Positions 41,688 to 51,266 of a stretch of 64,000 nt of DNA are shown piece by piece. The notes beneath the pieces are model-generated. The model searched no databases. It was not told where the DNA came from and saw only the letters and a program-made list of their open reading frames with translations. Location: assembly GCA_964557005.1 (NCBI GenBank), contig CAZKYI010000010.1:12753-76752 (forward strand). The letters are read 5' to 3'. Origin of the DNA: JBECKS01 sp964557005 (GTDB taxonomy: Bacteria; Pseudomonadota; Gammaproteobacteria; Pseudomonadales; JBECKS01). Within the stretch, counting starts at the first letter, position 1; each line of letters begins with the position of its first letter. The position numbers and the translations under genes were made by a program.

Positions 41688-41831
41688 GTCCTACCTCGTA
41701 GAGCAATAAGCGATGGGCATAATTTATCAAAAAACGAACATATTACAATAGTTGTTTCTTGTTTCATTTTAACATACCTTGGATGGCTATATACTGCCGC
41801 ACCCACCAAACCAGGACGCTCGGAAGTTAAA

Positions 41832-42422
41832 TTGGCAAACAAAGCTGCAACACAAGAAGACATAGATAGCGTCAGGGAAAGCATTCTCGACGCAGCTGAG
41901 CGATGTTTCTCACAATACGGAACTCGCAAAACCAGCATGGCCGACATTTCTGACACGGCCAACATTTCAAGAACCACAGTTTATCGCTACTTCAATAACC
42001 GTGAAGCGGTGTTGGAAGGGGTAATGCTGAGAGATGTGTCCAAGCTCTTCAGCAAATTACTCAGCCACCTGAGTCAATTTACAAGCACAGAAGAAAGAGT
42101 GGTGGAGACGTTAATTTATGCTATGAAAACCATTGAAAATACCCCACGTCTGGTTTCCTTGCTCACGCCTGATGCAGCGTTGCTTGCTGCCTCTTCAAAT
42201 GAAATATACAGACGTTTGGAGTTGTTTTCCCAACCACTGTTTACTCACGAAATTTTTAATGATTTAAACAAACTGCGACGTGATGTCAGCCCTGATCAAT
42301 TAAAGGAATTTCTGATTCAAACCGTCTATGGGCTTTTAACATTAAAAACGCCAGCAAGTGAATCCGAACAATCCAGACGTGACTACATTGAAAATTTTGT
42401 TCTGCCTGTTTTATTTGTTTAA
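41832..42422 (+). CDS. TetR family transcriptional regulator
   Basis: 196 residues starting at TTG with GGAAG five bases upstream. Helix-turn-helix at about 14-60 (FSQYGTRKTSMADISDTANISRTTVYRYFNNREAVLEGV, key residues T-T-V-Y-R-Y-F). The ligand domain is not assignable. The 144-nt divergent gap to the Lcp-like gene holds AT-rich sequence but no clear palindrome. It probably controls the two DUF2236 genes (inference from position). Confidence 0.82.
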   Translation: MANKAATQEDIDSVRESILDAAERCFSQYGTRKTSMADISDTANISRTTVYRYFNNREAVLEGVMLRDVSKLFSKLLSHLSQFTSTEERVVETLIYAMKTIENTPRLVSLLTPDAALLAASSNEIYRRLELFSQPLFTHEIFNDLNKLRRDVSPDQLKEFLIQTVYGLLTLKTPASESEQSRRDYIENFVLPVLFV

Positions 42423-42472
42423 CAAAAACAAACTCGATAATGGGAAAGTGTAGACTGGAAATTGATAGTGGG

Positions 42473-42549
42473 TGGTAGCAACGGGTGGACTTGAACCACC
42501 GACCCCAGCATTATGAATGCTATGCTCTAACCAACTGAGCTACGTTGCC
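42473..42549 (-). tRNA. tRNA-Met (anticodon CAT, elongator)
   Basis: A 77-nt cloverleaf including an encoded CCA. The D arm is GTAGCTCAGTTGGTTAGAGC, the anticodon stem-loop AGCATTCATAATGCT with CAT, and the T arm GGTGGTTCAAGTCCACC. It resembles E. coli metT rather than initiator tRNA. The acceptor stem GGCAACG/CGTTGCT gives a G1:U72 wobble at its end. Confidence 0.95.
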
Positions 42550-42731
42550 ATCGTTCGGAAAGTTTCGGAGAAATGCCCGAAAATCAGGTATATGCCCCTG
42601 AAAAAGAGGGCGCATTCTGCAAATTCACCCCTGAAAAGTCAAGCCGCATTCCACTCGACAAGATGACAGTTTTGGTCTGGCTCGGTATAGTTGCCTCCCT
42701 TTATTTCACACCTTTAATACAAGAACACAAC

Positions 42732-43544
42732 ATGCCCGTTGATGCCAGCCAATTATTCGAGAAATACCTGTCTCTCGGTATAGATTACGGAATCAAGATT
42801 GTTACGGCGATTATCATTGTTATTGCCGGTAGATGGGCTGCGAGAATCATTTCCAACTTTATCAAAAAGCAAATGAATGCCAGAGGAATAGACCCGATGG
42901 TGAGCGGCTTTGTACAAAGCTTGCTGTATTGGGGTATTTTTGCCTTTGCTGGTATCACTGCTTTGGGCGAGCTGGGTGTTCACACCACTTCCTTTGTAGC
43001 GATTTTAGGGGCGGCAGGTTTGGCCATAGGTTTGGCACTGCAAGGTTCTCTGTCCAACTTTGCATCCGGCATTTTGATTCTGATTTTCAAACCCTTTAAA
43101 ACGGGTGACTATATTGAAGCCGCAGGAACTGCCGGTTCAGTCAATGAAATCAGAATTTTTTCCACCCTACTTACCACCTCTGATAACAAACTCATCATCA
43201 TTCCTAACAATGCAATTACCAGTAGCAGCATTACCAACTATTCCGCAAAAGATACACGACGGGTTGATTTGACCGTGCGCGTAAGTCACGACGCTCATTT
43301 ACCCGATGTGCGTAAATTATTGGAAGCCATTGTCGCTGCGGATGCACAGGTTTTAAAGGAAGCCTCCAATCTGATAGCCGTTTCTGCAATCACTGATTCA
43401 AGTGTGAATTTTCTGGTACGTGTGTGGGTAAAATCTTCTGATTATTGGCCTGTTTATTACAGGCTGACCGAAACCATCAAGCTGAAACTTGATGAAAACA
43501 AGATTAAAACTCCAACCGCGCAAATTGGATATTTACCGCAATAA
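42732..43544 (+). CDS. mscS: Small-conductance mechanosensitive channel MscS
   Basis: 270 residues from the ATG chosen to match E. coli MscS, which begins just before TM1; in-frame starts at 42573 and 42663 would add an extra hydrophobic stretch. TM1 covers about 15-38, TM2 about 58-80, and the pore helix AILGAAGLAIGLALQGSLSNFASGILI about 92-118 (Gly/Ala-packed). The cytoplasmic beta domain has IPNNAITSSSITNYS and the alpha/beta domain ends GYLPQ. It releases solutes on hypo-osmotic shock. Confidence 0.93.
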   Translation: MPVDASQLFEKYLSLGIDYGIKIVTAIIIVIAGRWAARIISNFIKKQMNARGIDPMVSGFVQSLLYWGIFAFAGITALGELGVHTTSFVAILGAAGLAIGLALQGSLSNFASGILILIFKPFKTGDYIEAAGTAGSVNEIRIFSTLLTTSDNKLIIIPNNAITSSSITNYSAKDTRRVDLTVRVSHDAHLPDVRKLLEAIVAADAQVLKEASNLIAVSAITDSSVNFLVRVWVKSSDYWPVYYRLTETIKLKLDENKIKTPTAQIGYLPQ

Positions 43545-43594
43545 ACAGGCTCAAACAACATCACTTTTTTACATACTGAAAAAACGAGGAAAAC

Positions 43595-44329
43595 ATGAAA
43601 ATAAAAGTAATACTGACGGCAACCCTGCTCACAAGCACTGCGTTAATTCATGCAGCGGAATGGAAAAGCGCGGCGGAACTTGGCATGGTGATGACAGGAG
43701 GAAACTCTGAAACACAATCAACCAATGGAAAAATCAGTGCTGCGCGTGATACAGAACAATGGACACAAACAGGAAGCTTTGAGGCTTTAGGTTCTTCCAA
43801 CACTGATCCTGTCACTGATGTTAAAACCACCACTGCGGAAAAATACGCCGCCAAGTTACAGGCTGACCGCAAACTGGATGCAGAAAATTTCCTGTTTGGT
43901 GCGTCTTCTTATGATGATGACCGTTTCAGTGGTTTTGATTATCAGGCCACTGTATCTGCTGGTTATGGACGTAACATTTTCAAAAACGATACCCATTCAC
44001 TGAAAGCAGAAATCGGCCCTGGTATGCGCTTTTTCAAGTTGTCTCCTGTTGCTGGTGTACATATCCCCAGTGATGATGAAGGCATCGTGCATATGGCTGC
44101 AAATTATATTTACCACTTCAACGAGCATGCTTCTTTTAGTCAGAACGTAGTTATCGATGCTGGTGAAGATGTCACCATTTCCGAATCAGTCAGTGCACTC
44201 AGCGCACAGATTTCCGGCAAACTGGCGATGAAGGCTTCTGTAAAATTCAAGAATACTTCTGAAGTGCCTGCGGGAATTGAAAAAACCGATTCTGAAACTG
44301 CTTTAACACTGGTTTACTCTATCAAGTAA
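43595..44329 (+). CDS. DUF481 outer-membrane beta-barrel protein
   Basis: 244 residues: signal peptide (1-20, cleaved after IHA-A), then a beta-rich barrel with the DUF481 opening ELGMVMTGGNSETQSTNGKISAARDTEQW (key residues G-N-S) and YDDDRFSGFDYQATVSAGYGRNIF near 108-131. The last strand ends in aromatic/hydrophobic alternation (LTLVYSIK). A salt-induced outer membrane protein in related families. It follows mscS by 50 nt with its own Shine-Dalgarno (GAGGAAA). Confidence 0.85.
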   Translation: MKIKVILTATLLTSTALIHAAEWKSAAELGMVMTGGNSETQSTNGKISAARDTEQWTQTGSFEALGSSNTDPVTDVKTTTAEKYAAKLQADRKLDAENFLFGASSYDDDRFSGFDYQATVSAGYGRNIFKNDTHSLKAEIGPGMRFFKLSPVAGVHIPSDDEGIVHMAANYIYHFNEHASFSQNVVIDAGEDVTISESVSALSAQISGKLAMKASVKFKNTSEVPAGIEKTDSETALTLVYSIK

Positions 44330-44349
44330 ATCCATAGCACCTGCTGCTG

Positions 44350-44382
44350 AAAGCCGAAGTCTCAAACACTTCGGCTTTTTTT
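44350..44382 (+). terminator. Rho-independent terminator after the DUF481 gene
   Basis: An 11-bp stem AAAGCCGAAGT / ACTTCGGCTTT with a 7-nt loop and a seven-T run. It separates mscS-DUF481 from the AsmA-like genes. Confidence 0.9.
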
Positions 44383-44420
44383 CTGCAACGAAAATCAACT
44401 GATTAAAGAAAGAGAATGCG

Positions 44421-46616
44421 ATGAAACTGCCCCTCCCTGCAAAAATAATTCTGGGTCTATTACTTGGTTATTATGTGATTGTCGCCTTCCCGCTTTCTTA
44501 TTACCTTAAATCCATGATTCCTGAACAGGCAGGTAACTTTATACACGGTGAAATTCAGCTAGAAGGTTTTTCAATCAATCCTGTAACAAACAGCATTACC
44601 GTTAAAGGTTTGGTGTTACTTGATCAGCAACAACAAAAACTGCTCGAATTTGAGCAGCTTTATCTCAATCTGGATTTGCTGCCTTTACTGCTGCTTAACG
44701 TGCACGTAAACGAACTATCACTCACGGGACTGAATGTTTACGCAAGTTCCAATGAAAAATTGCTGGCCTTGAATGCACTCAATATTGATTCTGTTGATGT
44801 TGCACTCAACAGCCATGAGGTCAACATTAAAAGCATTGCCCTGAATAAGCTTTCGTTAAATCCGCGTATGGCACAGGACGGTACATTAAATGCCGAACTG
44901 TCAGGCAAAAAATTTGAAGAACTTCTAATCAGCTCGGAAGAAAACACACCAGAACCTGAAACGCCTTCACCCGAATGGAAAGTGATTGTTCGTGCATTTT
45001 CGCTCACACAAGGTGAGATACTATTCACCGACGAAACCATCTCCAGTGAAGCAATCAAGGCTGCACAAACGCATGTGCGCAATATCTCCTTAAATGCAGC
45101 ACCGATTCACAGTGACTTCTCACAAGACATACAACTGAAACTTGGCCTTGATGTTTTCGGAGGCCATCTGAGCGTGCAAGGCAGTGTTAATCCAGCCAAT
45201 AAAAAAAGTGAATTAACATACAAACTTTCCGGACTGAATCTGAATCAACTCAATCCCTATGTGAATCACTTTTCTTATGCCCTGATTGAGCAAGGTATTT
45301 TTGAAACACACGGCACCCTCAACAGTATTGAGCAGGTATCCAAAGGTGACGAAGCAATACCTGTGCTGCAACTCTCACTGAACAATTCCAGTTCAATCCA
45401 GAAACTGGCTATCAGACATCAGGATTTTGAAGAAAGATTACTTGCCTGCGAACTCATTGGCAGTGAAGCGCTCCAGCTTGAATTACATTTGAACAAAATA
45501 GATTTAGATAAAATACTGATTGATCAATGCAATATTATGGTAGTGATGGAAAAAAGTGGTAACAGTTCTGCCAATCTTGCAAAAGCACTTGATACAAACA
45601 GTGAAAGCAAAACAAATGAACAGCCCGTTCAAAGCCCGGAAACCACTGGATCACCTGAATGGGATATTAGCCTGCAAGCTTTTGTTATCAATAACACAAC
45701 TTTTATCTTCAAGGATTCAAGTGCGCTTGAGCCTGTTGAAGTCACTGTCCAAAAAATTCAGGCAAATGTCACGCCGTTACAAAAAGGTGCAAAAGACCTG
45801 ACTCAGGTTTCGATGACTGCAACCATCAATCAAAATGCGCCGCTCATCATTCAAGGTCATGGAAATTTTGTTAATCCAAAATTATCAAGTGATATAAACA
45901 TCACGCTCGACAAATTGGGACTTAAAAATTTTTCACCGTATATGCTTGGCATAAGCGGTCGCCCGATTACCAAAGGTGTGCTCACCACCAATCACAGTAT
46001 CAAAATAGATGAAAACAAACTCGACAGTCACAACACAGCCAAAATTGAGAATATTACGCTTGGCCGCAAACAGAATATTGAAGGTGCATCAAAACTACCG
46101 ATTGCACTCGCGCTGAATCTGCTTAAAAACAGCAAGGGGGAAATCCATATTGATGTTCCCGTGTCTGGCAATCTGGATAGCCCTGATTTCGATATTGGAA
46201 AACAGGTAATCAAAACGCTTTCCGGCCTGATTACCAAGGCAGCCAGCGCCCCTTTTACACTCGTAGGAGATTTGATACCTGGTGGTGGTAACACTCAAGC
46301 CAGCCAGATTGCATTCGAAACCAACAGCGCGGTACTGTCGACAGAAGCCAATAAAAAAATAGAACATGTTGCGAAGACATTGGCAAAACATGCGGAACTT
46401 GGCCTGGAAATTAACGGTTTTATCGGGCAACAGGAAAAAGACCAATTACCTGAAGCAGATTTGCTTCAATTACAAGTTCAGCGCCAACAAGTGCTTAAAA
46501 ATGCTTTGCTGACTCATGGCATATCTGAAGCCCAACTGATATTCGCTGAACCCATCATTGCAGAACCTGAAAGCGCACATCAAAGCGGCATGGCATTGAA
46601 TTTCATTGTACTTTAA
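44421..46616 (+). CDS. DUF748/AsmA-like envelope protein with OmpA-like C-terminus
   Basis: 731 residues. An N-terminal helix (about 7-28) anchors it in the inner membrane. A long repetitive-beta-groove region of the DUF748/AsmA type follows, with GEIQLEGFSINPVTNSITVKGLVLLDQ near 43-69 and YKLSGLNLNQLNPYVNHFSYALIEQG near 270-295. The last 110 residues, starting IAFETNSAVLSTEANKKIEHVAKTL, look like a degenerate OmpA/peptidoglycan-binding domain. Such proteins may carry phospholipids between membranes. Preceded by AAAGAGAA. Confidence 0.8.
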   Translation: MKLPLPAKIILGLLLGYYVIVAFPLSYYLKSMIPEQAGNFIHGEIQLEGFSINPVTNSITVKGLVLLDQQQQKLLEFEQLYLNLDLLPLLLLNVHVNELSLTGLNVYASSNEKLLALNALNIDSVDVALNSHEVNIKSIALNKLSLNPRMAQDGTLNAELSGKKFEELLISSEENTPEPETPSPEWKVIVRAFSLTQGEILFTDETISSEAIKAAQTHVRNISLNAAPIHSDFSQDIQLKLGLDVFGGHLSVQGSVNPANKKSELTYKLSGLNLNQLNPYVNHFSYALIEQGIFETHGTLNSIEQVSKGDEAIPVLQLSLNNSSSIQKLAIRHQDFEERLLACELIGSEALQLELHLNKIDLDKILIDQCNIMVVMEKSGNSSANLAKALDTNSESKTNEQPVQSPETTGSPEWDISLQAFVINNTTFIFKDSSALEPVEVTVQKIQANVTPLQKGAKDLTQVSMTATINQNAPLIIQGHGNFVNPKLSSDINITLDKLGLKNFSPYMLGISGRPITKGVLTTNHSIKIDENKLDSHNTAKIENITLGRKQNIEGASKLPIALALNLLKNSKGEIHIDVPVSGNLDSPDFDIGKQVIKTLSGLITKAASAPFTLVGDLIPGGGNTQASQIAFETNSAVLSTEANKKIEHVAKTLAKHAELGLEINGFIGQQEKDQLPEADLLQLQVQRQQVLKNALLTHGISEAQLIFAEPIIAEPESAHQSGMALNFIVL

Positions 46617-46727
46617 ACCTGTATTTTAAAATGGCTCAATTCCAAGGATTTGGCCTGCCCGATGCTGGCGCTCACAAGAAGCTTGGTATAGCCTAATCAG
46701 CCCAAACTCACTAAAAGAATAACAACA

Positions 46728-48857
46728 ATGAAAAAGTTACTCAGCGGTCTGGCCTTAAGCCTGACACTACTCTCACCTGCCATTTTTGCTTCCAAAGACG
46801 CTGAAGGAAATAACCTGAGCATCATAGAAAGCATCGTTCAGAAAAATCTCGGCCGTGATGTTGCGTTCAAGTTTCGCCCACGCATGCTGGGTATGACAGG
46901 TGTTCGCCTTGAGAATTTTCGTATTTCTGAAGATGAAGAGTATCTGAAAACTCACCCCTACCTTGGACCTTGGGCAGTTCAGGCATCGAGCGTGGATGTA
47001 AACTACAATCCTTTCGCGATTTTTGTTGGAAGAATCAGCCTGAATGAAGTGAAACTAAGAAATCCTACCATTCAAATTTCTGTGGATTCCCGCTTCCATC
47101 ATAACTTTGAAGACATTCTTGCAAAACAGAAAACCAATCGCTTCTCTAACTGGATTCATGCGCATCACATCAACATCGATAACATGCACTGGGATATTTA
47201 CAGTGAGCTGATTTTTGCAGAGCCCGTCACTTATCAGGTACGCAATATCAATGTCGATATTAACAACGTAGCGAAAGGGAAAGTTGCATCTATCGACATT
47301 TCTGCACGCACACCTGGCGCACCACGCGATAACGTAAATATTGACGGCACCATTGGCCCTATTATCTCCATTGCACGTATCGAGGAATCACCGATGAATA
47401 TCGTATTCTCGGTTAAAGATGCGCCGATGGATTTTGAGATTGCCAACATTCCGGAATCGATTAAAAACGACCGACGTTATCGACGCACACTTGCCCTGCC
47501 CGAAAGCGGTTTTTCCAACATTGATTACAAATTAACAGGCGGTGTATGGGAAAGACTGGATATTGACGGAGTGATTACCATTGAGGATATGGTATTTGCT
47601 TCCATTGATAAAACCCTGAAAGGCAAACCCTTTAATGTAAAAATAAACAGTCAAAGTAATTTCAGTTTGAAAGATCAGACTTCCAACCTTGAAGATATTG
47701 CCATTGCCATAAACACCGCCAAGTTGTCACTCAAGGGGAAAATTTCCCAAATTCTCGACAACCCACAAGCTGAATTACACCTTTATTCCAACACCATCAA
47801 TCTCGCCGAATTCAATGACATTTATCCGTTTGTTGCAGACATTTACAAAATTGAATTGCATCGCGGCACCACTGAAATGGATTTGCGCACCTCAGGAAAT
47901 CTCAAGGAAGGGCTGGCATTAAATGGTTATTTGAAAACCAAAAATCTTCAACTTGCCTCCTTAAAAGACGGTCGCAAAGGCGGCATTCTCAATTCCTCTA
48001 TCGAACTCACCAAACCGATTATTTACTACGGTGAAGAGAATCGCCTGAACTTTGAACAGATTGACCTGAATCTGGCTAACAGCCGTATCAAACTGGATGG
48101 AAATATGACTGAAGCCACGTCCATTACACGCAAACTGCTGGCCAATATCGAATCGAAAGCTCTCGACATCAGTGCCTTCCATAACTTCATGCCGTTTTAC
48201 GATGAATACCTGCCTGATGAATTTGAATACGGCGGATTTTTTTCCTTCAAGGCGCAGGCGGAAGGCAATTTAAATTATGGCACCTTGAGCGGCAAAGCTG
48301 ATCTCAGCAAAACAACTTTCCGTATTCAGAATTTTGCACGTAAAACAAAAACCAGTCGCTTCGATGCCGACTACACTGCCAGCCTCAACGAAGAAGGGAA
48401 ATTTGAAGCCGAAGCTTCCTTCGTACTCGAAGATGGCGCCCTGGATAATTCTGTTGTTTATCTTGAAGGATTACGCTTCCTGCTCGGTGGTGAACACATA
48501 TCGCAGGCAGGTCTGGATTACATCAAGGATATTGATCCCGAATCCATTTTGTTTGCAAAAGCTTCTGGCAATTTGAAACTGGTCAATCAAAAAGCACTGG
48601 ATTTAAAAATGAATGTCAAAAACATTCACAACCAACGCCAAAGTCAGGTTGATTTGTATCTTGATGGAACACTGCAAGTGGAAGATTACACCATGAATCT
48701 GAAAGGTCAGTTACATATTCCCAAAGCAAGTGCTGATTCCATCATTAGCATCAATCCAAAAGCCGTACAATTTCTAAGTACTGATAAAAACTATCTGATT
48801 TTGCCATTGAATATTACGGGCAAAATTAACGACCCGAAAATCCGCATTGCCTCCTGA
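46728..48857 (+). CDS. AsmA-like periplasmic protein
   Basis: 709 residues with a cleavable signal peptide (1-22, cleaved after IFA-S). The rest is beta-rich with AsmA/YhdP-type blocks: SSVDVNYNPFAIFVGRISLNEVKLRNPTIQI near 87-117, and the C-terminal LHIPKASADSIISINPKAVQFLSTDKNYLILPLNITGKINDPKIRIA resembling the AsmA_2 end (P-L-x-I-x-G-x-x-x-D-P). It lacks the usual N-terminal anchor helix, so it may be soluble in the periplasm. A 111-nt gap to the previous gene has no clear terminator. Confidence 0.72.
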   Translation: MKKLLSGLALSLTLLSPAIFASKDAEGNNLSIIESIVQKNLGRDVAFKFRPRMLGMTGVRLENFRISEDEEYLKTHPYLGPWAVQASSVDVNYNPFAIFVGRISLNEVKLRNPTIQISVDSRFHHNFEDILAKQKTNRFSNWIHAHHINIDNMHWDIYSELIFAEPVTYQVRNINVDINNVAKGKVASIDISARTPGAPRDNVNIDGTIGPIISIARIEESPMNIVFSVKDAPMDFEIANIPESIKNDRRYRRTLALPESGFSNIDYKLTGGVWERLDIDGVITIEDMVFASIDKTLKGKPFNVKINSQSNFSLKDQTSNLEDIAIAINTAKLSLKGKISQILDNPQAELHLYSNTINLAEFNDIYPFVADIYKIELHRGTTEMDLRTSGNLKEGLALNGYLKTKNLQLASLKDGRKGGILNSSIELTKPIIYYGEENRLNFEQIDLNLANSRIKLDGNMTEATSITRKLLANIESKALDISAFHNFMPFYDEYLPDEFEYGGFFSFKAQAEGNLNYGTLSGKADLSKTTFRIQNFARKTKTSRFDADYTASLNEEGKFEAEASFVLEDGALDNSVVYLEGLRFLLGGEHISQAGLDYIKDIDPESILFAKASGNLKLVNQKALDLKMNVKNIHNQRQSQVDLYLDGTLQVEDYTMNLKGQLHIPKASADSIISINPKAVQFLSTDKNYLILPLNITGKINDPKIRIAS

Positions 48858-48907
48858 TTGAAGCCACTCTGAAAACCTTCTAAGATGGCCATTTTTTGGA
48901 GAATAAA

Positions 48908-49396
48908 ATGGCCACACAATGCAGAGAAGAAGGCATCGGCTTTCTGGAAACCGCGCCTGAAAAAATCATCAATGTTGTAGAAATTGCTGCTTCCCCCGAA
49001 GCTATTTTCAAGGTGTTTGAAGATGGCCCATCCTGGACTCAATGGTTTAAAGGTATTACCGATGTCGAATGGACAAGCCCGAAACCTTATGGCGCAGGCA
49101 CAACACGCACAGTTAGCCTTGGCTTGCTGAAAGTGTGGGAATATTTTTTTATTTGGGAAGCTAACAAACGTTTCTCCTTTTATTTCACTCAAACCAGCCT
49201 GCCCTTTGTCAAAGCTCTGGTTGAAGATTATCAACTCGAAAAAATTGACGAACAGACCACACGCTTTACCTATACCGTTGCCTATGAACCGAGTCTGGCT
49301 CTTAGACTTTCTGGCCCCATTGGAAAAGCTGCATTACGAAGAAACTTCGGACGTGCTGCAAAAAATCTGGTGAAGTTCATGGAACAAAAAGACTGA
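48908..49396 (+). CDS. SRPBCC family protein
   Basis: 162 residues; GGAG six bases before this ATG decides the start. The START-like helix-grip fold shows as NVVEIAASPEAIFKVFEDGPSWTQWFKGITDVEW (key P-E-A-I-F and W-x-x-W-F) and a C-terminal helix ALRRNFGRAAKNLVKFME. Such proteins bind lipids or other hydrophobic ligands or act as cyclases. It is 5 nt before the sulfatase gene, so probably in one operon. Confidence 0.83.
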   Translation: MATQCREEGIGFLETAPEKIINVVEIAASPEAIFKVFEDGPSWTQWFKGITDVEWTSPKPYGAGTTRTVSLGLLKVWEYFFIWEANKRFSFYFTQTSLPFVKALVEDYQLEKIDEQTTRFTYTVAYEPSLALRLSGPIGKAALRRNFGRAAKNLVKFMEQKD

Positions 49397-49401
49397 ACAG
49401 A

Positions 49402-51264
49402 ATGACCAAACTTTCGCCTGTTACCTGTTGGTATATTTTAATTTGTTTTGTTAATGGCCTGGTCTCTTCGTTTTTATGTCTGAATAACTTCCCCGAAGCA
49501 GCATTATTCTGGTCGATACAAAGTGCTTTATTTGCATTCTCTGCAAGCTTCGCTCATTTTTTCTTTCTGTTTTTGCTGGTCGGCTTTCCGTTCTGGCTTG
49601 CAATAAAGTTCAGTCCTTACAAAAAAAGTTTTGCTTACCTGTTATTACTCAGCAATATATTGCTGGTTATTCTGGTTTACCTCGATACACGGATTTTTGA
49701 ACTCTACAAATTCCATATCAATGGTATGGTTATTGAACTGATTACCGGTGGCGCACTTCAGGATAACCTGTCATTCGATGCACTGGTCTGGTTTCTATTT
49801 CTGGCGATTGCACTGCTTTTAATCGCTGTTGAAACATTGGCTTCCATATTTATTTTCAAATTTTCCGAAACCAACAAGAACACCTCTTTTTTAGCGCTAT
49901 TGGTGCTCGGCACCTTGCTGTGTGCATCTTTACTCAGTCAGGGGATTTATATCTGGAGCGATGCCAAAGGCGACATCACCATTATCAGTCTCAAACGCTA
50001 CATTCCGTGGGCACAAACTGTTACCGCAAAGCGAAAACTGAGAGAGCTGGGAATAGAAGTGCGCATTAACAATGAACAGAATCTCTCCTACGGAATCAGT
50101 ACGCTTTCCTATCCAAAAAATGATTTAACCTGCTCCCCTGAACAAAACTACAACCTGCTCATGCTGGTTGTAGATTCCCTGCGCGCAGATATGCTGAGTT
50201 CAGAAATCATGCCAAACACCTGGGAGCTTGCCCAAAAAAGTCATCTGTATCTTGAACACTCCAGCCTTGCCAATTCCACACGCTTCGGAATATTCACGCT
50301 CATGTATGGCCTGCCCGGAAATTATTGGCACAGTATGTTGGGCGTACAACAAGGAAGTGTCTTTGTAAATGAACTGGACAAGCAAGGCTTTCAATTTATG
50401 CTTCATAGTGCTGCGCCACTGTACAGCCCCGAATTCGACAGAACCGTATTTGCACAAACCAAACAATATATTAACCCTGCACCTGAAAAAACCAGTTCAC
50501 ATGGAAAAGATAGCAGCATTAACGCTGCTATTATCAAAAACCTTAAAACATTCAAAACCGAAGATACAGGTAAACCGTTTTTTGGTTTCGTGTTTTATGA
50601 TTCACCCCACTCTTATTCTTACCCGAAAAATTTTAAAGAGCCGTTCCAGCCAAGCTGGAAAAAAATCAACTATCTGGAGCTGAATAACAATTTTAATCCT
50701 GAGCCTTTTCTGAATCGTTATAAAAATTCGGCAGCCTTTACCGATTCACTATTAGGGGAAGTTTATCAACAGCTTGAAGCCCTGGATTTAATGAACAACA
50801 CAATCATTGTGTTCACCAGCGATCATGGCCAGGAATTCAATGAAACCAAAAAGAATTTCTGGGGACATAACGGGAATTTCTCAAGTTGGCAAACACAGGT
50901 TCCCTTCCTGATTTACTGGCCAGAATCTCACCCGTTACATGGGAAAAATATTTTTTCACACCAAACAGCGCATATCGATGTTGTACCAACACTGATGACC
51001 GAATTGTTACAATGCACCAATCCCATCAAGGACTACGCTCTCGGATTGAATTTGTATGATTCAAGTAACAACTATGATCGCCCTCTGCTGATGGAAAGCT
51101 GGTCAAAGCGTGCCATTGTTGGCAAGGATTATATTATGGTGTCCCATGATGCAGGAGGGAAAGAAATGCTGAATCGGGACTATTCACCAAAAGAAAACTT
51201 CAACGCACCTGACAAGGATTTTTCTGCCATTCTGAAGCAGATGTCCGCCTTCAACAAAAAATAA
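49402..51264 (+). CDS. DUF3413 inner-membrane sulfatase-like protein (YejM/PbgA-like)
   Basis: 620 residues. Five N-terminal membrane helices (about 8-28, 38-66, 72-94, 122-146, 160-182) form a DUF3413-type domain. A periplasmic sulfatase/phosphatase-fold domain covers about 245-615, with LVVDSLRADML near 254, T293 in ANSTRFGIFTLMYGLPG at the nucleophile position, and D474-H475 in FTSDHGQEF. E. coli YejM (PbgA/LapC) senses lipopolysaccharide and controls LpxC degradation, and has lost most catalytic metal ligands; this protein keeps more of them. It overlaps functionally with the lpt genes at the window start. Confidence 0.85.
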   Translation: MTKLSPVTCWYILICFVNGLVSSFLCLNNFPEAALFWSIQSALFAFSASFAHFFFLFLLVGFPFWLAIKFSPYKKSFAYLLLLSNILLVILVYLDTRIFELYKFHINGMVIELITGGALQDNLSFDALVWFLFLAIALLLIAVETLASIFIFKFSETNKNTSFLALLVLGTLLCASLLSQGIYIWSDAKGDITIISLKRYIPWAQTVTAKRKLRELGIEVRINNEQNLSYGISTLSYPKNDLTCSPEQNYNLLMLVVDSLRADMLSSEIMPNTWELAQKSHLYLEHSSLANSTRFGIFTLMYGLPGNYWHSMLGVQQGSVFVNELDKQGFQFMLHSAAPLYSPEFDRTVFAQTKQYINPAPEKTSSHGKDSSINAAIIKNLKTFKTEDTGKPFFGFVFYDSPHSYSYPKNFKEPFQPSWKKINYLELNNNFNPEPFLNRYKNSAAFTDSLLGEVYQQLEALDLMNNTIIVFTSDHGQEFNETKKNFWGHNGNFSSWQTQVPFLIYWPESHPLHGKNIFSHQTAHIDVVPTLMTELLQCTNPIKDYALGLNLYDSSNNYDRPLLMESWSKRAIVGKDYIMVSHDAGGKEMLNRDYSPKENFNAPDKDFSAILKQMSAFNKK

Positions 51265-51266
51265 AA

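Noticed and set aside
41688..41831. A TetR operator between the Lcp-like gene and its divergent TetR gene
   Set aside because: Only AT-rich sequence without a convincing inverted repeat was found.
42573..42731. An N-terminal extension of MscS
   Set aside because: It begins just after the tRNA with poor ribosome sites, and adds residues not found in the family; the start nearer TM1 fits better, though one extra hydrophobic stretch leaves some doubt.
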